Counted from the stretch's first letter, positions 31,296-42,165 are shown. The stretch is 64,000 bases of DNA from Alkaliphilus sp. NP8 (GCA_015978205.1 JADWMM010000027.1:62001-126000); one strand, 5' to 3'. Notes: generated by a model not told the origin, from the letters alone. Numbers and translations: made by a program.

Positions 31296-32369
31296 ATGGA
31301 AAAAATAATTAAAAAATTTTTATCTGAATATAAGAAAAAGAATAAAAAAAGGTTTGAAATACAAACTTTAGTAAAATATATAATAAATAACTACAAAGGA
31401 GAAGCGTTTTATTTAGCAGGTGGTGGATATATAGAGCTTTATAAACAAATAAATCTACTTAAAGAAAAAAGATATATTAAAGAAATAAAATCATCTAGCT
31501 ATAATGGTTATAATCCACCATTAAAAACTAAATGGCAGATTATATATGAGGAAAGTAGTTCAAAGTGGGATAAATCTAAAATACTTCAGCTATCAGACTA
31601 CTTAGATTTTAGTTATTATATTAAACATCCATCATATCAAACGGATTTAGAATGGGAATATATAAAAAACATTTATGGTTTTTTAAAATCTAAAGAAAAA
31701 AGAGAATGGGCTAGTATAGAGGAACGTTCTTTAGAGCTTTTCTACGATGAAAAATTTCTTAAAAACAAAAAAGAAAAATATAAAGGAAAATATGGCATAT
31801 TAAAGAGGTTAAATCTTTCTAATGAAGACTTAAAAATGAAAAAATATGGACAAATGTTTATTTACTGGAATAAAGGTGTGGAGCATATTAAAAATATCAT
31901 TATTCTCGAAAATCACTCTACTTTTTTTACTTATAAAAGAGTTGCCCAAGCATATGGACAAATATTTGGATTTAATCCAGATGCTCTTATTTACGGAGAA
32001 GGCAAAAAAATTGAAGATAGCTTATCTTTTATAGAAGAAATTACAGATCCAGCTAAAGTAAAAATTTTGTATTTTGGAGATATAGATCCGGAAGGTTTAG
32101 GAATATATTATAGACTTAAAGAAAAATACAAAGATATGAATATTCAATTACAGCACGAAGCTTATTTGCATTTAATTAAATTATGTAAAAAAGAATATTA
32201 TTCAGAAAGACAAAATAAAAATCCATTGTATTTAGATGTTTTTATAGAAGAAATGAAAGTATATTTAGAAAATAGTCAATTAAAAAAGATTAAATCTATT
32301 TGGAATAATGATTTAAGAGTGCCTCAGGAATTAATAAATTATGAATATTTATTGAAGGTGAGAAAATGA
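31296..32369 (+). CDS. jetD: Wadjet JetD (DUF2220 / TOPRIM-like nuclease subunit)
   Basis: C-terminal ILENHSTFF and YFGDIDPEGLGIYYRLK acidic motif; position with jetABC. Confidence 0.9.
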   Translation: MEKIIKKFLSEYKKKNKKRFEIQTLVKYIINNYKGEAFYLAGGGYIELYKQINLLKEKRYIKEIKSSSYNGYNPPLKTKWQIIYEESSSKWDKSKILQLSDYLDFSYYIKHPSYQTDLEWEYIKNIYGFLKSKEKREWASIEERSLELFYDEKFLKNKKEKYKGKYGILKRLNLSNEDLKMKKYGQMFIYWNKGVEHIKNIIILENHSTFFTYKRVAQAYGQIFGFNPDALIYGEGKKIEDSLSFIEEITDPAKVKILYFGDIDPEGLGIYYRLKEKYKDMNIQLQHEAYLHLIKLCKKEYYSERQNKNPLYLDVFIEEMKVYLENSQLKKIKSIWNNDLRVPQELINYEYLLKVRK

Positions 32370-33838
32370 TGATAGAAAATGGTTTTTTTAATAGAATGAA
32401 AAAACTTCAAGCAATTCGACTGTTAGGTGCAGGAATGGATATAGGAGAATTAAATGAATATGCTTATGAAATTTGTTTTCTACTAATACAAAATATATTC
32501 TTAAGAGAACTTAGAGAAAATCATAATAGAAGCAGGGAAGATATGCTATTTATTACTGAAAAAATACTTCAGGATATGGATTTAAAATATAGTAAAGATA
32601 TAGTTGTGAGAATTGTAGATGGTACTTTATGGTATAGAGAACCTACAAAACAAGAAGGATTTAAAACAAAAATTTACAATGAAGCTACTAAAAATAAAGA
32701 AGAGTATATATTTAGATATTTTAAAGTGGATAGAGAGCATAGCCACTGGGAACAGGGTGGTGCTACTGTATATATGTTAACCGAAGAAAGCCAAGAAATG
32801 ATTTTTATAACCCGGGAAATATTGGAAGAGTTTGGATTTGACCTAGAACAATTTTATACTTTGCAATTAATTAAAACAGGAAATTTTGCAAAGGCAAGAA
32901 GCAGTATAGATAATTTAATGGCCAGAGTTAGGGTGTTGATTAATAGAGAAAAGGAATATAAAAGAGATATTATAAGAGATCCTCAAAATATATTTTTTGA
33001 TAGAAGTATTAGAGGTAAAAAATCTGAAGATGAAATAAAGGAACAATTTGAAGAAGAACAAAAAGTTTTTGCAAATATGTTTTCTTGGCGAAATAGATAT
33101 GATGCCTTACCAGAAGATAAGAAGCAAGAGGCTGAAACTATGTTTGAAAATCTTGAAAGAGCTAGATTATTACATGACAGTTTAGCTAAACATGTTATGG
33201 AGAGTTTGGCATTAGAAATGGAAATAAGGGTAAAATATCCAGAAAGTTTTTGGAATATTTCTAGTTTTAGCTTTAAAAAGGATATTTGGCAAAATCATAT
33301 TGTTAAAAATGGTTTAAGAAGTATGAATGACTTAGAAAAAGTTGTGTCCACTTTGTTTTCTCCTAAAACAGAGTTTATTTATCCACTTGAATGGGCCTGG
33401 TCAGAACAAATTATTAAGCAAAAAAGAAATATAAAAAAAGAAAAGGATGCTGTTTTAGAAGAGGAATGGAAGTTTAGAGAAACAGATTGGGATTTATTAA
33501 TAGATCTTTATGAAAAAATATTCAACTCACTTTTAGAAAAAGGAGAATTTTGTATATTAGAATTAAATAAAATGAGTAAAGAAGAAAGGAAAAAATGGTT
33601 ATATCAAAAGGAAAATATAGATTTGTTTATGATGTTTGTTATTTCAGAGGTTATATTAGATTTAAATCATACTGGTGAGGATGAAAGACTTAAATTATTT
33701 AAAGGTTTATGCGATAAAAATCCTATTTTTAAAAAACTACATGGAAAAAAGATTTTATCTAAAATAGAAAGTACAGAAAAAGTTTTTGCTTGGAAAGAAT
33801 TATTTATTTCACCATATACCATTTATATAAAGGAGTGA
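32366..33838 (+). CDS. jetA: Wadjet JetA (kleisin-like, DUF5716 type)
   Basis: 490-aa ORF of JetA-family character, ATGA-coupled to jetD and upstream of JetB/JetC. Confidence 0.88.
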   Translation: MMIENGFFNRMKKLQAIRLLGAGMDIGELNEYAYEICFLLIQNIFLRELRENHNRSREDMLFITEKILQDMDLKYSKDIVVRIVDGTLWYREPTKQEGFKTKIYNEATKNKEEYIFRYFKVDREHSHWEQGGATVYMLTEESQEMIFITREILEEFGFDLEQFYTLQLIKTGNFAKARSSIDNLMARVRVLINREKEYKRDIIRDPQNIFFDRSIRGKKSEDEIKEQFEEEQKVFANMFSWRNRYDALPEDKKQEAETMFENLERARLLHDSLAKHVMESLALEMEIRVKYPESFWNISSFSFKKDIWQNHIVKNGLRSMNDLEKVVSTLFSPKTEFIYPLEWAWSEQIIKQKRNIKKEKDAVLEEEWKFRETDWDLLIDLYEKIFNSLLEKGEFCILELNKMSKEERKKWLYQKENIDLFMMFVISEVILDLNHTGEDERLKLFKGLCDKNPIFKKLHGKKILSKIESTEKVFAWKELFISPYTIYIKE

Positions 33839-33842
33839 AAAC

Positions 33843-34601
33843 ATGAGCTATACCAGTGAAGATATAAAAAAAGCTAGTGAATTGTTTTTTCATTTATTAA
33901 ATAAAAAGATAATACCTTCTAATGATATTTTAGCTGCACAATATTATGATAATAATAACATAAGTGAAATTGTAAAAAACATGGCAGAAGAAGGTGGATT
34001 GCGTGTACTTAGTACTAGACAAAATCTGCACTTAGTATCAAAAGGCGAAGGATCTATCTTTGCTACCACATATAGTCAAATGAAAGAAAAATATAATAAA
34101 CTTTATAGAAAAAAACATTTTTATTTGGCTAATATTATAATATGTATTTATTTAGCTGAAATAGATAAAGAAAACAATTTTTCCTTTAGAATTGAAGATG
34201 CAGGGATATCCTATTATAAATTAGAGGAAATAATAACAAACACCTTGGACTCTTGGAAAAAGAGAAATGAAAAAGAAGATAGTTTCTCTAAAGAATTTGC
34301 TATTGCAATAGATGAAATTCATCATCTTTGGTCTGTGGAAATGTCTCATTCTAAGGATGCAAAAGATGGAGTAGGTTTTAGTTTATCTTCTCAAACTAGA
34401 TTAGGTTTTATTCATGAAGCGCTTAAGCCTTTAGAACAAGAAAACTTAATTATTAGTTTAAATCAAGAAAATAGAATTATTCCTAAAGAAGAACTTTACG
34501 AAAGACTTGAAAATCTTTATCACGGTGGAGATAGATATGAAGAGATTATAGAACTTATTAAATATAATGAAAAGGAGAAGGAAGATGCCGAAACTATCTA
34601 A
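33843..34601 (+). CDS. jetB: Wadjet JetB (KITE-like, DUF6063/DUF4194 type)
   Basis: 252-aa ORF between JetA and the SMC-like subunit. Confidence 0.85.
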   Translation: MSYTSEDIKKASELFFHLLNKKIIPSNDILAAQYYDNNNISEIVKNMAEEGGLRVLSTRQNLHLVSKGEGSIFATTYSQMKEKYNKLYRKKHFYLANIIICIYLAEIDKENNFSFRIEDAGISYYKLEEIITNTLDSWKKRNEKEDSFSKEFAIAIDEIHHLWSVEMSHSKDAKDGVGFSLSSQTRLGFIHEALKPLEQENLIISLNQENRIIPKEELYERLENLYHGGDRYEEIIELIKYNEKEKEDAETI

Positions 34602-37600
34602 GATTAGATTAACAGGGTGCAAATATGATGGCCTAAGAAAAGAGCATGAAAATTCTATTTTTGATTTAACAAAGGAAGATAAAGCTGATCATACACTTTT
34701 TACATTATTTAATGGTGGAGGAAAAGGTGTAATGATGCAGCTTATTTTTCAGCTTTTATTACCTGGTACAAAGTGGGGAAAAAGTAATGGAAATAAAGTT
34801 ATAGGTATGTTTTATGATCAAAGAAATAATTTGCAATCTTTCACATTCCATGTTGTTTTAGAATGGGTATTAGATACGGTGCCGGAAAAGAGATTGATTA
34901 ATGGAATTGCTGTAAAATCAATGTTAAAAAATACTGGAGCAGAAGAAGAGGGAAAAGCAGGTCTGTCCTATTTCTTATATACACATGAACATGAAAATAA
35001 TGGTTATTATACAGTAGAAAATCTACCATTATACGATAAGGAAGCAAAAGAGACAATAGATATAGATATATTGGAAGATTTTATAGATGACAATAAAAGA
35101 GATTTTATAAAATATAGTCAATCTAATGTTAGAAAAAAAGATGGCTCATATTATAGTTATTTAGAAAGCAGAGGAATATACAGAAGTGAATGGACTAATT
35201 TAAAAAGTATTAATAAATCTGAAGGTGGAGCAGGAGATTACTTTATTGGTGCCAATGATAATAAGTCTATTTTCGATAAGATTATTTTACCAGCCATAAG
35301 TGAAAATATTAGAAGTTATACTTGTGAAAATGAGAATAGTCTTATAGAAATGTTTAAAAGTAACCTTTCTATTACAAAGGATTTACCAATATTAATGAAA
35401 CGTGAAAATGATTATAAAGATTTATTAGTAGAGATGAAACCTTTAATTGAAAACGCTGATAGTGGATCAAGATTTATAGATAGAAAAGATAGATTAATAA
35501 GTGAAGGTAATGATATATACTTTATTTTAAAAGAAGAAGAAAGTCTAGTTGTTCAAACAATAGAAAAATGGAGTAATGAACTAAGAAAGGCAGAGGAAGA
35601 AAAAAAAGACCTAGCTTTTCAGAAAGATAATCTAAAGTATAATGAACAAAAGAGAAAGTTGAAAACGAAAGAAAATAAAGTAGAAGAATTTAAAAATATA
35701 TTTAATGAAAAATCAAGTAAAATAAATAAAAAGAAAGCAGAACTGCAATTATATGAAATAAATAAACTATTATATACTAAAAAAGAAGTAGAAGTAAAAA
35801 TTAATAATACATTAATAGAGAAAGAAAGATTAATAGAAGCATTAGATATTAATGATATAAAAGAAAAAGCTAAAGTATTAGATTATAAAATAAAACAGGA
35901 ATGGAATAAAACAAAAAAACATTGGAGACATAATGAAAATCAACACAAAGGATATATGAAATATACTAATAGACTTACAGAAGAATATAAAGGTAAAAAT
36001 AAAAAATATGAAGCTAAAACAAAAGAATTAGATAAGGAAGTCAATGTATTTAAAGTTAAAGAAGAAAATTTAGAGAAATACAGAAAAAATTTAGAACTTA
36101 AGTATGATCCTTTAAGCTTAGCATTTCCTGAAAGAATTTATGAAGATTCAATAAAAGAAGAAAAGGAAATAGAGGGAAAAATTAATGTTTTAATTCAACA
36201 AATAAACAAATATAAAGAAAAAATAAATACATTAAATCTAGAAATAAGTAAGTTACAGTATGAGCTAGATAATAAAATAAAAGAAATAAACTTATTAGAG
36301 GAAAAGATAAAAACACAAGAGGAATATGAGTTGAATACAGTAAGAAATATTTCAAAGCAATTATTAGAGAATTATGATGGAAGTTTATTAACTCATAATT
36401 GGTTTAAACAGAAATTAGAAGAATTAGAAGTGTTAAAATCAGATAAAAAACAAAAGTTAGAAGAAATACAACGAAAAATATGGGAGAAGAATATAGATAA
36501 GGCTATAAATAAGGAAGATTATTTTATTCCTAATAAAGATATTCTTTTTATTAAAGCAGAAATTGAAAAATTAGGTATTCATGTAGAAACTGGAAATGAA
36601 TATTTGAAAAAATTAGATGATGAAACAAAGTTTTCTATAGTAAAAAATTATCCAGGTTTTATTTATTCAGTTGTAATAGGAAATGAAAAAGAATGGCAAC
36701 TTATAGACAAAAATATAGATAATAGCTTGTTTTATCATAATATGGTTCCTGTATACATTCGTTCAAAAATGAAAGAAACTAACAATAATCAGCTAAAAAC
36801 AGTATATGGTAAAGCCTATGAATTAATATATGAAAATAAATATTTTTTATGGAAAAAAGAGATGACAAAAAAAATTAATGATTTAATTGAAACAGAAAAT
36901 AAGATTAAAGCAGATTTAAAAGATATTGAAGATATGAAGCAGGATTTAAATATAATTATAAAAACTGATACAGCGTGGACTTTAAATGAAAAACTTAAAA
37001 ATATGGAAAAAGAAGAGTTACTGCTTTTAGAAAATATTAATATTGCAAAAGAAGAGAAAGTAAGCTTAGAAAATAAGTTAATTAAGTCTGAACATAATTC
37101 AGAAGAAGAAGAAAAGAAACTTAAGGAAATAAAAAATTCTACTAAAGACTTAAAAGTATATATAGAAAAAATAAAAGAAATTAATGAAGAAAAAATATAT
37201 ATAGAAAAAATTAAGAAAGATTTAAAAGAACTTGAAGAAAAGATATTAAACATTGAGGAAAAAACAGAAGAAATAGAAAAAAGTCAGAATATGAGTAAAG
37301 ACAATTATAATAAATGGAAACTAGAGACAAAGAATACTATAGCAGATATTAAAGAAATATTTAATGAAGTAAATTATCCATATGGAGCTGATGAAGATTA
37401 TTTAAATGAAAAAATACCAGAGCTATCTATTAACACTGGCGAGTTAATGCTTTTAGTAAAAGAGAGAAAAGTATTAGACAAGGATATGATTTCTAAAAAT
37501 AATAATATTGCTTCATTAGATAAGGATATAAAATACCTTAGAAAAGATTTAGAAAGACACATTAAGGATTTAAATGAAATAGATGAAAATTGGGGGAAGT

Positions 37601-39042
37601 ATCCTTATTTACAAATAGCATTAAGTGAAATAGAAATAAATATAACAAAGTTTACTAAAGTTATTGAAGATCTTACAGCTGAAAAAGAAAATGTAAAATC
37701 TCAAAGTGATACTATTATTGGAAGTATTTCAACTATGAAGGAATCTTTAGAAGAAAAAGAAAAACAAATAGTAAAAGATCATAAAAAACCACCTATAATA
37801 TTAGAAATTGAAAATATAAATAGTAAATTAAATGACGTGGAAAGAAATCTTCAATCTAATAAAAAATATTTATATTTATGTAAAGAAGAATTAGAAAAAA
37901 ATCAAAGCTATAGAGGCAATTTAGATATTAACTTAACAAAAATTGAAACAGGATATCCTTTAAACCCTACAAAAGGAAAAATGGATAAGATTTTAAAGGA
38001 AAAAATTCAAGACACTTCAGATATAGTAGTAGAAAAATGGTTAAGAGATTGTAGAAAAATTGAAGATCAAATAGAAAAGACTATAAAAGAAGGTGAAAGG
38101 TTTAGAAGTAATTTTATTAAGGAAATCAACTTAAAACTAGAGGAAGACAAGTTGAAAAATAAAATTATAACAACAGTAAAAGAAGCTAACTTAGCTAATT
38201 TTAAAAGTAATCTTAGTTCTTTTAAAAGTATGGAAAATCATTTTCAGCATGAGCTAATACGGTTATCTAAAGATAAACGCAAAGCAGAAGATGCAATGAA
38301 AAAATGGACTAATAGAGCATCTATTCATATTATTAGAATGGTAGAAGCTTTAAAGAGCATGGTATCTAGTATGAATTATACTAATGAACAAGGATATGCT
38401 TTCCCTTTAGTTAAATTAAAAGGTACAGAAAGACTACCTAAAGAAGAAAATGAAATAACTTATTTGCTAGAAGAATATTTTGTACAAGCCATAGCTAAAA
38501 TTCTAGAAGAAAATGAAGAAATCTCTAATTTAGAAGATAAAGTTTTTAAAGATTTAATGGGAGATGTAGTTCTTTTTTCTAAAGCTTTACAAGGTCGATA
38601 TCCTACATTAATGGTTTATAAAATGTCTGAAAAAAATGAATTTAGATATGCACGGGCTAGAGATGAATACTACACTACATGGGAAGCAATAAATAAAGGA
38701 GAAGGGGATTTGCCTGAAGGATCTGGAGGACAAACTCTTTCAGTAAATACTTTTGTAATTATGATGATTATGAGCTTTAAAAAGAAGCATATTGGAAATG
38801 AAAACCCTTCTACAGTATTAATATTGGATAATCCCTTTGGAAAGGCTTCGGCGAAACATGTATTAGACCCTATATTTGAAATAGCAAATAAGTTAAACTT
38901 TCAATTAATTTGTTTTGCAGCTCCCGAAATTATTAAAGTAGAAATAAGCGAAAGATTTCCAGTATTTTGGGAATTAAAGCTTAAAGATGGAAAAGTTATA
39001 CATGGTGGAAGAATCATAAAGAAAGAATTATCTCCAGACTAA
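34585..39042 (+). CDS. jetC: Wadjet JetC (SMC/MukB-like ATPase)
   Basis: FNGGGKG P-loop variant, long coiled coil, SGGQ signature, LILDNPFGKAS Walker B-like motif; ATG 34585 preceded by AAGGAGAAGGAAG. Confidence 0.92.
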   Translation: MPKLSKIRLTGCKYDGLRKEHENSIFDLTKEDKADHTLFTLFNGGGKGVMMQLIFQLLLPGTKWGKSNGNKVIGMFYDQRNNLQSFTFHVVLEWVLDTVPEKRLINGIAVKSMLKNTGAEEEGKAGLSYFLYTHEHENNGYYTVENLPLYDKEAKETIDIDILEDFIDDNKRDFIKYSQSNVRKKDGSYYSYLESRGIYRSEWTNLKSINKSEGGAGDYFIGANDNKSIFDKIILPAISENIRSYTCENENSLIEMFKSNLSITKDLPILMKRENDYKDLLVEMKPLIENADSGSRFIDRKDRLISEGNDIYFILKEEESLVVQTIEKWSNELRKAEEEKKDLAFQKDNLKYNEQKRKLKTKENKVEEFKNIFNEKSSKINKKKAELQLYEINKLLYTKKEVEVKINNTLIEKERLIEALDINDIKEKAKVLDYKIKQEWNKTKKHWRHNENQHKGYMKYTNRLTEEYKGKNKKYEAKTKELDKEVNVFKVKEENLEKYRKNLELKYDPLSLAFPERIYEDSIKEEKEIEGKINVLIQQINKYKEKINTLNLEISKLQYELDNKIKEINLLEEKIKTQEEYELNTVRNISKQLLENYDGSLLTHNWFKQKLEELEVLKSDKKQKLEEIQRKIWEKNIDKAINKEDYFIPNKDILFIKAEIEKLGIHVETGNEYLKKLDDETKFSIVKNYPGFIYSVVIGNEKEWQLIDKNIDNSLFYHNMVPVYIRSKMKETNNNQLKTVYGKAYELIYENKYFLWKKEMTKKINDLIETENKIKADLKDIEDMKQDLNIIIKTDTAWTLNEKLKNMEKEELLLLENINIAKEEKVSLENKLIKSEHNSEEEEKKLKEIKNSTKDLKVYIEKIKEINEEKIYIEKIKKDLKELEEKILNIEEKTEEIEKSQNMSKDNYNKWKLETKNTIADIKEIFNEVNYPYGADEDYLNEKIPELSINTGELMLLVKERKVLDKDMISKNNNIASLDKDIKYLRKDLERHIKDLNEIDENWGKYPYLQIALSEIEINITKFTKVIEDLTAEKENVKSQSDTIIGSISTMKESLEEKEKQIVKDHKKPPIILEIENINSKLNDVERNLQSNKKYLYLCKEELEKNQSYRGNLDINLTKIETGYPLNPTKGKMDKILKEKIQDTSDIVVEKWLRDCRKIEDQIEKTIKEGERFRSNFIKEINLKLEEDKLKNKIITTVKEANLANFKSNLSSFKSMENHFQHELIRLSKDKRKAEDAMKKWTNRASIHIIRMVEALKSMVSSMNYTNEQGYAFPLVKLKGTERLPKEENEITYLLEEYFVQAIAKILEENEEISNLEDKVFKDLMGDVVLFSKALQGRYPTLMVYKMSEKNEFRYARARDEYYTTWEAINKGEGDLPEGSGGQTLSVNTFVIMMIMSFKKKHIGNENPSTVLILDNPFGKASAKHVLDPIFEIANKLNFQLICFAAPEIIKVEISERFPVFWELKLKDGKVIHGGRIIKKELSPD

Positions 39043-39149
39043 AAATAAAGAACACATTTAGTAACAAATATCACATTCTAATAAATATGTATGTGCTAAT
39101 ATATAATTAATAAAAGTTTTAGTGCAGAGTGAAGGGAGATATTTAAACA

Positions 39150-40385
39150 ATGGACAACAAATATTTTAATATAAAAGATACGTTATATAATATTACTGAA
39201 AAATATCCAGAAGCTATTGAATTATTAGTTTCTGTAGGTTTTGATAAAATAAAAGATGATAATATGAGAAAAGCTTTTGGTAAAACTATTTCATTAGAAA
39301 ATGCCTTAAAGCTGAAAAAAGTTAATTTAGATACTTTTGTATCTCAATTAATAGAAAGAATTGAAAATAACGAAGATAAGTTAAATAAATCTTCTAAAGA
39401 GAAAGGTAATACTAAAAAGTATTCTGTAGAAATGACTGGTGTATTGCCTTGTCCTGTTAGAGTTCCACTAACAGAAACCTTTGAAAGGTGGTTAGAAGAT
39501 AAAGATTTTAATTTTGAATTAAACTATGAACTAAAAGCTGCATCAAGTGGTGTTGAATGGATAGAGGAAATTTTAAAAGAACAAACTGAAGAAGAATTGC
39601 CAGATATATTTATTTCAGCTGGATTCGATTTATTCTTCGATAAAAAGCTGTTTGGTAAATATAAGGAAAAAAATCTTTTTGAAGATATAACAGATTTGAA
39701 AGAGTATAATAGGGACTTTAATAATGACTATATAAAATTAAAAGATCCAAATAATCAATATTCTGTAATAGGTGTTGTACCTGCTGTTTTTATGATAAAT
39801 GAAGAAGAACTAAATGGCAGAAAAATGCCAACTAGTTGGGAAGATTTATTAAAGCCTGAGTTTGAAAATAGTGTGAGCTTACCAATAGGAGATTTTGATT
39901 TATTTAATGCAATTTTATTAAATATATACAAGTTGTATGGAGAAGAAGGAATAGAAAAATTAGGTAAGACACTGCAAAGTGGTATGCATCCATCTGAAAT
40001 GGTAAAATCTCATATTAGAAGCTCGGGTAAACCAGCAGTTACAATAATGCCATACTTCTTTACAAAGATGGCTAGGCCAGGGGGGCCTATGACTCCTATA
40101 TGGCCTAAAGATGGAGCAGTTTTAAGTCCTATATTTATGTTAAGCAAAAAAGATAAAAAAGAAATACTAAAACCAATTATAGACTTTTTTGCTTCCAAAG
40201 AAGTAGGAGAAATTTTATCTCATAATGGAAGATTCCCAAGTACTAACCCAAATGTTGATAACAGGATTCCAGAAGAAAATAAATATATGTGGGTTGGTTG
40301 GGATTTTATTGAAAACAATGATATTTCAGCATTAATAAAAAAATGTGAAGATATATTCGATAAAGCCGTGAAAGGAGAGAAATAG
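39150..40385 (+). CDS. DUF1858-like domain fused to a solute-binding-protein fold, no signal peptide
   Basis: N-terminal KYPEAIELLVSVGFD...TISLENALK then periplasmic-binding-like fold starting VEMTGVLPCPVRVP; no signal sequence. Confidence 0.75.
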   Translation: MDNKYFNIKDTLYNITEKYPEAIELLVSVGFDKIKDDNMRKAFGKTISLENALKLKKVNLDTFVSQLIERIENNEDKLNKSSKEKGNTKKYSVEMTGVLPCPVRVPLTETFERWLEDKDFNFELNYELKAASSGVEWIEEILKEQTEEELPDIFISAGFDLFFDKKLFGKYKEKNLFEDITDLKEYNRDFNNDYIKLKDPNNQYSVIGVVPAVFMINEEELNGRKMPTSWEDLLKPEFENSVSLPIGDFDLFNAILLNIYKLYGEEGIEKLGKTLQSGMHPSEMVKSHIRSSGKPAVTIMPYFFTKMARPGGPMTPIWPKDGAVLSPIFMLSKKDKKEILKPIIDFFASKEVGEILSHNGRFPSTNPNVDNRIPEENKYMWVGWDFIENNDISALIKKCEDIFDKAVKGEK

Positions 40386-40387
40386 AT

Positions 40388-41089
40388 ATGAATTTAGTAA
40401 CAGTATCAGGACCTCCTTCTTCTGGAAAAACTTCTGTAATACTAAAAACTATAGAGGCTATCAAAAGAAGAGGATTATCAGTCGGCGTAGTAAAGTTTGA
40501 TTGTTTATATACAGATGACGATGTACTTTATGCAAAAGCAGGTATACCTGTTAAGAAAGGACTATCAGGCTCATTATGTCCGGACCATTATTTTGCAAGT
40601 AATATTGAAGAAGTTGTGCAATGGGGAAGAAAGAAGAACTTAGATTTATTAATAACTGAAAGTGCTGGTCTTTGTAATAGATGCTCTCCTTATATGAAAG
40701 GAATAAAATCTATATGTGTAATAGATAATTTAAGTGGTATAAACACACCTAAGAAAATAGGTCCTATGCTAAAAACTGCAGATGTTATCGTTATTACAAA
40801 AGGAGATATAGTATCTCAGGCAGAAAGAGAAGTTTTTGCTTCTAAGGTTAATTCAGTAAATCCTCAGGCAAGCATAATCCACGTAAATGGATTAACAGGT
40901 CAAGGAGCATTTGAATTTAGCACACTTTTATACGATGAAGATGAAAATATAGAAACTGTGAATAAACGAGAGTTAAAATTCCCAATGCCATCAGCATTAT
41001 GCTCATATTGTTTAGGTGAAACTAGAATAGGTGAAGAGTATCAGATGGGGAATGTTAGAAAAATGGAATTAGGTGATAAAAATGATTAA
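40388..41089 (+). CDS. HypB/UreG/CobW-like GTPase with two CxxC motifs
   Basis: GPPSSGKTS P-loop; TESAGLCNRC; CSYCLGE; ITKGD base-recognition-like motif. Confidence 0.82.
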   Translation: MNLVTVSGPPSSGKTSVILKTIEAIKRRGLSVGVVKFDCLYTDDDVLYAKAGIPVKKGLSGSLCPDHYFASNIEEVVQWGRKKNLDLLITESAGLCNRCSPYMKGIKSICVIDNLSGINTPKKIGPMLKTADVIVITKGDIVSQAEREVFASKVNSVNPQASIIHVNGLTGQGAFEFSTLLYDEDENIETVNKRELKFPMPSALCSYCLGETRIGEEYQMGNVRKMELGDKND

Positions 41090-42095
41090 TATAAAAGAGC
41101 TAGAACACATAAAAATAAAAGAGTTGGAAAATCAATATCCTTTCATACTATCATTTTTTGAAAATAATAAACTAGATGTAGAAGAGTATGAAGAATATAC
41201 GCTAGAAGAATATTTAAGCCATTTTACAGCAGAAGAAATTGATGAATGGGCAATAGATATAGAAAAGATAAAGTCAGATTTAGAATCTTATATTAATCAA
41301 ATGATAGAATTTTTAGGACTAGAAGAAGATACAGTAGATTCTATAACTATAATTGCTGGTAATAATAAATATGGAGATAAAGAGAATTTTGAAGAGCTTA
41401 CTATTAACAAAAGTGAAATTGTAGCTATAGTAGGTCCAACTGGTTCCGGTAAGAGTAGATTATTAGCAGACATAGAGTGGGCTGCAAATAAAGATACACC
41501 TACAGAAAGAACTATTCTTGTTAACGGTGAAACACCAGATAAAAGCCTTAGGTTTTCGACCAGTAATAAATTAGTGGCACAGTTATCTCAAAATATGAAC
41601 TTCGTTATGGACTTAACTGTAAGAGAGTTTTTAGAGCTACATGCAAGAAGTAGAATGGTGGACAATGAAGAAGAAGTTATTGAAAAAATAATTGCAGCAG
41701 CAAATGAATTAGCTGGTGAAAAGTTTAATTTAGATACTCAGGTTACAGGATTAAGTGGTGGCCAGTCTAGAGCTTTAATGATAGCAGATACTGCTATATT
41801 AAGCACTTCTCCTATAGTGCTTATTGACGAAATAGAGAATGCAGGGATAGACAGAAAAAGAGCCTTAAATCTTCTTGTTAGTAAGGAAAAAATTGTTCTA
41901 ATGGCAACACATGATCCTACTTTAACACTAATGGCAGACAAAAGAATAGTAATAAAAAATGGTGGTATTCATAAATTAATAAAAACAGATGCTGAAGAAA
42001 AAGGAATATTAAAAGAGCTAGAAAAAATGGATGATATTATTAGCAATATGAGAGCAAATCTTAGAAAAGGTGAAGTACTAAATAGTCAGGTTTAG
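41082..42095 (+). CDS. Soluble ABC-type ATPase with helical N-terminal domain
   Basis: GPTGSGKSR, LSGGQSRALMIADT, PIVLIDEIENAGID; no TMs; overlaps the GTPase ORF end. Confidence 0.85.
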   Translation: MINIKELEHIKIKELENQYPFILSFFENNKLDVEEYEEYTLEEYLSHFTAEEIDEWAIDIEKIKSDLESYINQMIEFLGLEEDTVDSITIIAGNNKYGDKENFEELTINKSEIVAIVGPTGSGKSRLLADIEWAANKDTPTERTILVNGETPDKSLRFSTSNKLVAQLSQNMNFVMDLTVREFLELHARSRMVDNEEEVIEKIIAAANELAGEKFNLDTQVTGLSGGQSRALMIADTAILSTSPIVLIDEIENAGIDRKRALNLLVSKEKIVLMATHDPTLTLMADKRIVIKNGGIHKLIKTDAEEKGILKELEKMDDIISNMRANLRKGEVLNSQV

Positions 42096-42165
42096 TAAGA
42101 TATATTCATTTGATTTTTATTTATAAATATATACCTTAAAGTAATAAAAATACAGTTTATATATA

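Noticed and set aside
36816-37253. 145-aa minus-strand ORF inside jetC
   Set aside because: Antisense shadow of the coiled-coil coding sequence with Ser/Phe-rich low complexity; no RBS.
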